Shown one piece after another: positions 57,168 to 64,000 of a stretch of DNA of 64,000 nucleotides. Every line of letters begins with the position of its first letter. The stretch's first letter is position 1. Source of the stretch: Antedon mediterranea (taxonomy: Eukaryota > Echinodermata > Crinoidea > Comatulida > Antedonidae); assembly GCF_964355755.1 (NCBI RefSeq), contig NC_092676.1, positions 26,954,288-27,018,287 on the forward strand. Reading direction: 5' to 3'. The position numbers and the translations under genes are program-made. The notes below the pieces were generated by a model. It searched no databases, was not told the DNA's origin, and saw only the letters and a program-made list of their open reading frames with translations.

Positions 57168-60100
57168 CTTATATATAGTAAAAATAGTTTAACTTTTAGC
57201 TTTTTAGATATTCACAATAACTTTAAAAAATAAGTTTTAATAGAAATATCAATAAATGAATAACTAAGACATGTTATTAAAATATTATTTATATTACTTG
57301 CATGAAAACTAATATTTTGATCTTTACTATTTTCCTATCACCAAATCTACATTTTAATCGCGTTTTTTCACCCTTAGATTCGCTACACACCCTAAAGCAA
57401 AATCCATTTACAATGCTTTCACAACTCAACACACAAATGTTTAGTAAATGGCGTAAATGGCATCCGAAAATGAGATTTAAATTCATGCCCCGTTTACGAG
57501 TGGATTGACAATTAGCGATCGCCACGTATTCCACCTAGAAAGATGTCGTCTCAAAAACGCTGCTTTTACTTAAGTTTTAAAACGTGATTAGAAATCAAAT
57601 TAAATGAAAGACAACGTTTTTTTTGTATTCCTACTTTTTTTAAAGAATTAAGTTAAAACATTTTACTAGAAATGGACATGGTTTATTGTTAGCCCATCAA
57701 AATAACAATGTATAAACCACTATACAAGTGAATTATGGGGAGTGGAAATGGGACGAGAATATGGGAATCTTTTGCCTATAAATATACATATTACATTATC
57801 AATTGTGTTGTGAATGATTCAAAGGTTGGTTAGCATCTGTTACCGGTACTCATACGTTTGAACCACTGTGGAACAAATATGTCGCATTGTATTATGGATA
57901 AATATTGATGACTTGTGGAAGATCCAAAAGAAAGCAGTTAGAAATACAACTGATAGATAAAGCTTGATTTAATGCAATGGGTATGGTTAGTTTATGTTTA
58001 ATTATTGTATAGCTAATGATAGCATTTTGTACTTTTTACTATGTTATATATATGATATGGCATTTTTTAAAACAAATTTTTGTTAATTCTTTTCAATGGA
58101 AGAAATAAAGATAACTATTACTATGACTATCAATGTAGGATTTGACTGATTTCTGTTCAATTAACCCTTCTGCATAAAACAAGGTTATAAACAACTGACT
58201 AATAAGTATATAAAAATGATTAATATAATGATAATGATTAATTTTCCAACCATGAATGATTTAATAATACAAATATTATTATAAATAAATAAATTAATAT
58301 AAAAAATGATGATAAAAAAAGAAAGATTTTAGAACATTCAAGTATCCAGTCAGTTTAAAAATAATTTAATAACATTTTAACATACATTTTTAAATTGTAA
58401 TTATATAAGAAATGAGGTCCCTGTCCTATTAAGATCTAGTTATCAGGATGTAGGTACTGAGACATGAGATTCGCTAAGAGTAACTTGGGGCAATGTTGTA
58501 AGCTCACTTTATCCATTTCATTATGTAAACACAATGGGGGATCGCTAAACAAATGCCAGTTATTGATAGTCTGAGTTCACTCGACACTACAACATGCAAA
58601 GATGGGATGCTATCAAGTTCACTCAGGTGACCTACATATACAAGGTTTTTACACAGTGTATAGAGAACGCAGTATGTATCGCATTTTAACATTATTGACC
58701 GATAGCAGAAAAATGATATGACGCTAAATTAAGGTTGCGCTGTTAAGAAATTCAGACATATTGAATGTTGTAGAATATCATGTGACCTGCGGGAGGGATT
58801 GTATGCGCGCATGAATTTAATATTATGCGTGTGGTGATACCCATTCAATAAGATTAACTACTGCACTTTTTGTCTCAATATGTGGTATGGAACCAATGTG
58901 ATATATAGTATACAGTAGACTAAATAATCTCCAACATTTTAAATACTAACTGTATACTCTCTTTCTGGTAAGCTTGGAACGAAACAGACATTATTTTGGA
59001 TCTCAATACAAATACAAATCATCTATGACAAAAGAACCAAAATTCTTCTTTTTCTATCTAATACTGTATAGACCTTTTTTTGGTGAAATATTTTCCGATT
59101 ACATAAATTAATGAAAGGTTAATTATGACGACAAGAAAATTGTGTGAACTTATTAAAAAAATTCAAATTACAAGTCAATTATCTCTCATTAAATTTTACA
59201 AATAAATCATTATTAATGAACTAGTCATATTGTTTAATCTGACAGTAAAATTATGTTTTAATGGACAGTAATAAAAAAAGAATCAAAACCTATAATTTTT
59301 TTATAAAAACTGTATTTTTTATTAAATGTAGGTCATTCCGTGACCTGGGTGTTATACGGCAAATGTCGGCAATATACAAAGGTGGTTTTAATAATAATAA
59401 TAATAATAATAATAATGAAAATATGGATGGTTTATCATTTACAATATCTGTTTGGATTTAAATAAACAATTTATTTGGAAGATTTTAAGATAGAAAAACA
59501 CACACAAAATAACAAAATCAACTCAACACACGAAGGTATGCGATTCATCCATCGTACTTGTAAAATACTAGTGGGTATGAAGATAATTATCTCATTGTGG
59601 TGATTATTTCTAGGAATATATAAAAAATCTCATACAAAAAATATTTAAACAATAATACAATTAAATATTAAACCGAATGTGACATAGAAAAGACTAACCC
59701 ATTTTACGATATCACATTATAGTCTTCAATTTGAAAATAATTTTAAAATAAAATTTGTTTTTAAATACTCAGATAAATGGTTTTAATCTGAAGGGACGTT
59801 TATGTTCTCGTAGAAGAAAAACGCAAAATAGAAGCAAATTGTCTACGATTTCAAACGGGATAAAATATCCAGCGATCCAACGACTCAATCAAAATACCAA
59901 CGAGATAATGATGAACATAACAGCGAAATTCCCTGCAGGTCTAAAAAAATACTTTCTTTTGGAACGTGGGAGTTTGTGGAAAAAATGCAGATCATTAGAG
60001 ATAGATTCAGTTACATTTATACTATAGCTGCAACTTAATGGTAAAAGAAAGAGCAGTTAACTATAATATATGCTATAAACGAATAACTTGAGACCCAATA

Positions 60101-60240
60101 GATTTAGCGTTTCTACTGACCAATCAGCAACTAGCGACTGAACTGAACCTTGTTTTAGTTCTAATGATTCTTTGATTTGGGATGGAGGGAGAAATTAACA
60201 AATGCAGAAGGTGCTTCGGGCGGTACGAGTTTGAGGAGCA
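57168..60240. other. non-coding DNA
   Basis: No supported gene. Slightly CpG-enriched open stretches at 57302-57508 and 59755-60027 have no recognisable domain and no convincing splice pairing. An (AAT)n run is at about 59391-59416. Confidence 0.4.
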
Positions 60241-60289
60241 TTGCAAATTGATGGTTCAAATGATACAGTAGTGACGAACATATTGCATA

Positions 60290-60590
60290 ATCATGATAAT
60301 AGCAATGACAGCAGTGATGATAACAATGACAGCAGTGATGATAATGATGAGAGCAGTGATGATAACCATGACAGCAGTGATGATGATGACAGCAGTGATG
60401 ATAATGATAAGAGCAGTGATGATAATGATGAGAGCAGTGATGATAACCATGACAGCAGTCATGATGATGACAGCAGTGATGATAATGATAAGAGCAGTGA
60501 TGATAATGATGAGAGCAGTGATGATAACAATGACAGCAGTGATCATAATGATGATGAGAGCAGTGATGATATTGATAAGGATTATGATAA
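60290..60590. repeat. 18-bp-based minisatellite encoding DSSDDN-type repeats
   Basis: Units of GACAGCAGTGATGATAAT and variants, with a larger 81-bp period (four sub-blocks repeated). The + frame 60241-60633 reads as an acidic Ser/Asp repeat protein (SSDDND...), but it contains no ATG before the repeats and the other frames are also open. Coding is possible only as an internal exon. Confidence 0.85.
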
Positions 60591-60764
60591 TTATATCAAT
60601 GAATTTAAAAGATTGGATGAGATGAAATGTTAAAAATAATTATAGTATAAGTTTAATTTTATATAGCGCAATTTTTTTTTGAAGCAAAAGAATAATGATG
60701 AAAGTGCAAATGAAAAAGATGGGATTTGAGGAGTTGTTTGGAAGGGCATTCTAAAGAACAGCAA

Positions 60765-60945
60765 GAAAATGATGATGATCACGATGATAATATATGATGA
60801 TGATGATGATATTGATGATGCTGATGATGCAGCTGATGATATTGATGATGATATTGACGATGTTATTGATGATGATGATATTTTTTGAAAAAGATGATAT
60901 TGATGATTAGGATGACATAAATAACTCCCCCCCCCCCCCCCTGTT
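60765..60945. repeat. (GAT)n microsatellite and poly(C) run
   Basis: GATGATGAT-rich sequence at 60765-60910, followed by a run of about 15 C at 60928-60942. Confidence 0.9.
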
Positions 60946-62330
60946 TACTATTACGCTTATCCCCATCAAAATCTATGTAACTAATGACTCAACATCACTC
61001 ATCACCTCCTCATTCCATCACAAACATTACAATATCAAATAACAAGGTATGTTATCACACTTTGGTATCAACATCACCCTCATAAAGTACAAGACAGTAT
61101 TAACACTTAATTTCTCTATCTTCATGTTTGGACAGCCATTCATCATATTGCCTTCAACCACTACAAGTCTGGCTGTTAACTACACTGGGTTTATCACCAT
61201 CTATTTCATTAAAAACAACAGCTATTATCTATCAACAGTGTTGCCGTCAATAGCGTGACCCATACAGCAGTATAGACTAACAAAGTCCATCTTCATTCTT
61301 TGACATTAATATAAACACCATCTCACTTGGCTCTTTTATCTCTTTCAGGTAGAGATATAGATAGAAAAGTTCGTTAAACTTTATAGTGCTTCTAATAACT
61401 GTAATATCATTCTCAAAATTTCAAACACCTTTAGGTTATGCGCATATAATATCTTTCTATGTAAGTGATTAAGTATTAAAGAACTATATTATTTCTCCAA
61501 ATAGTGAAAGTGATCTACTAAACCCTTTCCCGCAACATCATTAAAACACACCTGGTATGCAAATGAGGAACTGTAAAATGTACAAACAAGCTTTAAGTCA
61601 GTGTTTGAGTTATTTTTCAAGTTCGTTGAAAAGACTGATTCAAGACACATAATACTTTTAAGCCTATGTGACGGAATGAGAAAACGAACATATTAGCATG
61701 CATTAAGACTAATGTAAGGGGAAAAACACATCCTATTTGACTACATTTGCCAAAATGAAGTTTTACTACATATTTTGTATTTGTATTACTTATAAAATAC
61801 TAGTTTCAATAAGTATTTCCTTAGTGTTTTTTAAAACAAAAACGATTAAATTAATTAAGTTCCTGATTTTCGTGTATTACGACTTAATTTGAGCCCTCAC
61901 TAATCATATCTACAACCGACGTCAAAGTGAAACGTCCGGCAGCTTAATCCTTAGCCTAAGTTTCAAACTGTAGATATAAGATTATACAGTACACAACCAT
62001 AAACATATGTGGATGGAAGCTCTATTCCATATTTTTTTTAGAAACGATGTACTTTTCCATAGTTGTAGAAGCTGTGGACTACAACAGAGTTCATTTATAA
62101 TACAAAGGATATTAGAATCCACTGTACGAGTCATTATCCCCACTAATCCATATTATCAAAGCATAAGTCTCCTTATCCTAAGTACTTTAATCCGTAATCT
62201 AATTAGTATGGAGACATATGGAATGACAAATGTCATAATAAAATAAATGGCATTACTTAAATCACAGAAAAAATTTCTCTGTGCTTAAAACAACTGCACA
62301 ATAGCTAATTATATATATGTGTACTGTATA
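60946..62330. other. non-coding DNA
   Basis: No exon seen; frames at 61049-61258 and 62007-62246 are unsupported. A small inverted motif CACAGA/TCTGTG is at about 62262-62282. Confidence 0.45.
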
Positions 62331-62550
62331 TACAGTATCATAGGTGAATTCTTGATACAGTGGAAAATACATATCACATGTGACATGTGTATCTATAATT
62401 TGTGTGGTATCATTGGAAAATTCATGTTACAGTGTGACACATATATCACATGTGAAATCTGTATCTATAATTTGTGCAGTATCATAGGAAAATTCATACA
62501 GTGTGACATATGTATCACATGTGACATCTGTATCATAGGTCATCGTGTGA
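62330..62550. repeat. ~70-bp tandem repeat carrying TCACATGTGA
   Basis: Three diverged units contain ATCATWGGWRAATTC, ACAGTGTGACA-like segments and TCACATGTGA at 62374, 62446 and 62515. The open frame across it is a by-product. Confidence 0.85.
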
Positions 62551-64000
62551 ATGATATAGATGTGATAAAATATGTATTTAAGCTAAAAAATTAATAGTTA
62601 TTAAATAAATAAATGGGATAAATTATATCATTACATTTGTCCTTTTTTGACAATCGCACAAATCTATCACAAAGAAGATCTTTTTTATTTGAAATAAATA
62701 TTTTGCAACATTTGAGGACGCATACAATTAAGAAGCTTTTACTGTGATTCTTTTTCAAATAACATAATCTATACATTCAGACAAAATGTATAATGATCCT
62801 TTTATAAATATATAGATCAACTACTTATTGGACAATCTCGCATTAATAGAAGTCACTGAGCAATATTATACAGAATATACATTTCAATTTATAGGAAAAA
62901 ATTGTACAGTACTGTATATTTTTGGAAAAAAAAACAATTATTAAACGTTTTTGTTTCTATCAAGTCATCAACATTTTATAATGATTATATTAAACTCCAA
63001 TTAAATTTATAAAAAAAAATATTTCTAATATGTTATTCTAAATTATTATGTAACTGAACTAATTTATTTTAAAAAATTATTTCTAATATGCTATTCTAAT
63101 ATGAAGGTATTCAAATTAATTGAGCGAAGATATTTCTGTATGATTTATTAGAAAATGTACACATAATTCAACATCATAAAAAGCAATAATATATAATTCA
63201 TTTCTATTCCCTCCAAGACTGACTACATCTTGGAGCCTATTTTAATAGTTGAATGACCGAGCTAAAACATGAGCCTCTGTCTTGCAAATGTATTTTTAGA
63301 ATCTTAATTAGAAGTAAAAAACATTCAAGTCCATGTGGCCGCATCACAAATGACCATCTAATCAAGTAGTAGAGAGGAATTGAATATCTTGTCCGCTAAG
63401 ATAAAGTCCAGCACAAGGAGTATGCTATTAAGTATTATATTCTCAAGTCAATGATTCGCTTAACAATAAATCCTTATACTCCCGCGAGAAAATACGGATA
63501 ACTAATGGCAGTGATTTCTCTAATGTAAACTTTAAGGCTCCACGTTAGAAGGTGATAAATGACGTTTGTCTATTTATTTATTGTTTAACATTTTGCAATG
63601 GGGTTTATGATTTCATGAACGTGCCTCAATGTTTAACATCTTAATGTTTTAGACTGCCTGCATGAATACAGTGGATTTAAAGTATTTGAAGATGGCAATG
63701 ATACAGAAAATAATATTGGCATTTAGAAAAGAAGTTGAAAATGATGTTGATCATAATTTCATTGTTGATGTGTAGTGGTGTTACAAAATTTGCAATTTGG
63801 GAGATATTTTGTTTTGGTAAACTATATTTTAAAAAACAGTAAGATATATTTTCAAACTTCAATGCAATAATTGGCCATAAAATAACCTTTTGGACAGAGT
63901 TCACTGGAAACGAAGTCATCTGACCATCCAGTGCATCACCGGTCATTAGGACATCTGCTATCTCTTATATGGGATAGGTGACCAATGGACAACGCATATT
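62551..64000. other. AT-rich non-coding DNA to window end
   Basis: No gene, known repeat or splice-supported exon is recognised. A short direct repeat (TTATTTCTAATATG(T/C)TATTCTAA) occurs near 63020 and 63080. Confidence 0.5.

Noticed and set aside
57289-57534. Cys-containing - strand frame checked as a possible receptor zinc finger
   Set aside because: Cysteine spacing does not match the nuclear receptor C-x2-C-x13-C-x2-C pattern.
59755-60027. 90-codon + strand frame with modest CpG
   Set aside because: No recognisable domain, no clear splice sites; kept only as a remark in the region description.
43235-64000. Search for the DNA-binding-domain exons of the receptor
   Set aside because: No segment encoding a CEGCKGFF-like P-box was found on the - strand, so none is annotated.

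Overview
The window is metazoan nuclear DNA: AT-rich, with exons of about 60-510 bp, GT-AG introns, long introns and dense non-autonomous transposons. The host is probably a marine invertebrate. Octamer and SINE style, plus the two gene families, would fit a non-vertebrate deuterostome such as an echinoderm, but the species is an inference and is not proven here.

Two protein-coding genes are recognisable, and they converge. On the + strand, about 4.3-28.35 kb carries the 3' part of an ANKS1 (Odin/AIDA-1) family gene. It has a putative first exon ending at 4674 and eleven further coding exons (12542-27605) encoding two SAM domains, a low-complexity linker and a C-terminal PTB domain. All splice phases agree, giving a 599-residue ankyrin-less model; no ankyrin exons were seen. 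On the - strand, 43234 down to 38097 carries the last three exons of an NR1-type nuclear receptor: most of the ligand-binding domain, an intact AF-2 helix and a roughly 90-residue C-terminal extension with a sumoylation motif. Its DNA-binding domain exons were not found and probably lie to the right of the window.

Region by region: 1-4.3 kb is non-coding with an 854-bp inverted-repeat transposon. 4.3-28.3 kb is the ANKS1 gene, whose introns hold SINEs, MITEs, an 18 x 31-bp minisatellite and a pyrimidine tract. 28.3-36.8 kb is intergenic; its centre (30.66-32.40 kb) is an unusual satellite in which every unit is a hairpin and long (~200 bp) and short (~89 bp) units are interspersed. 36.8-43.2 kb is the receptor gene, with two adjacent large palindromes in an intron. 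43.2-64 kb has no recognised gene: it is upstream DNA or intron of the receptor, with a nested hAT-like element inside a MITE, a Tigger-like element, simple repeats and one CpG-bearing cryptic exon candidate (55.2-55.44 kb).

The most abundant mobile family is a ~110-170 bp MITE with ends like GCTCTGTCTACACTATCAAA (at least nine copies). It carries perfect CArG-box sequences. No rRNA, genuine tRNA, CRISPR or prokaryotic features were seen.
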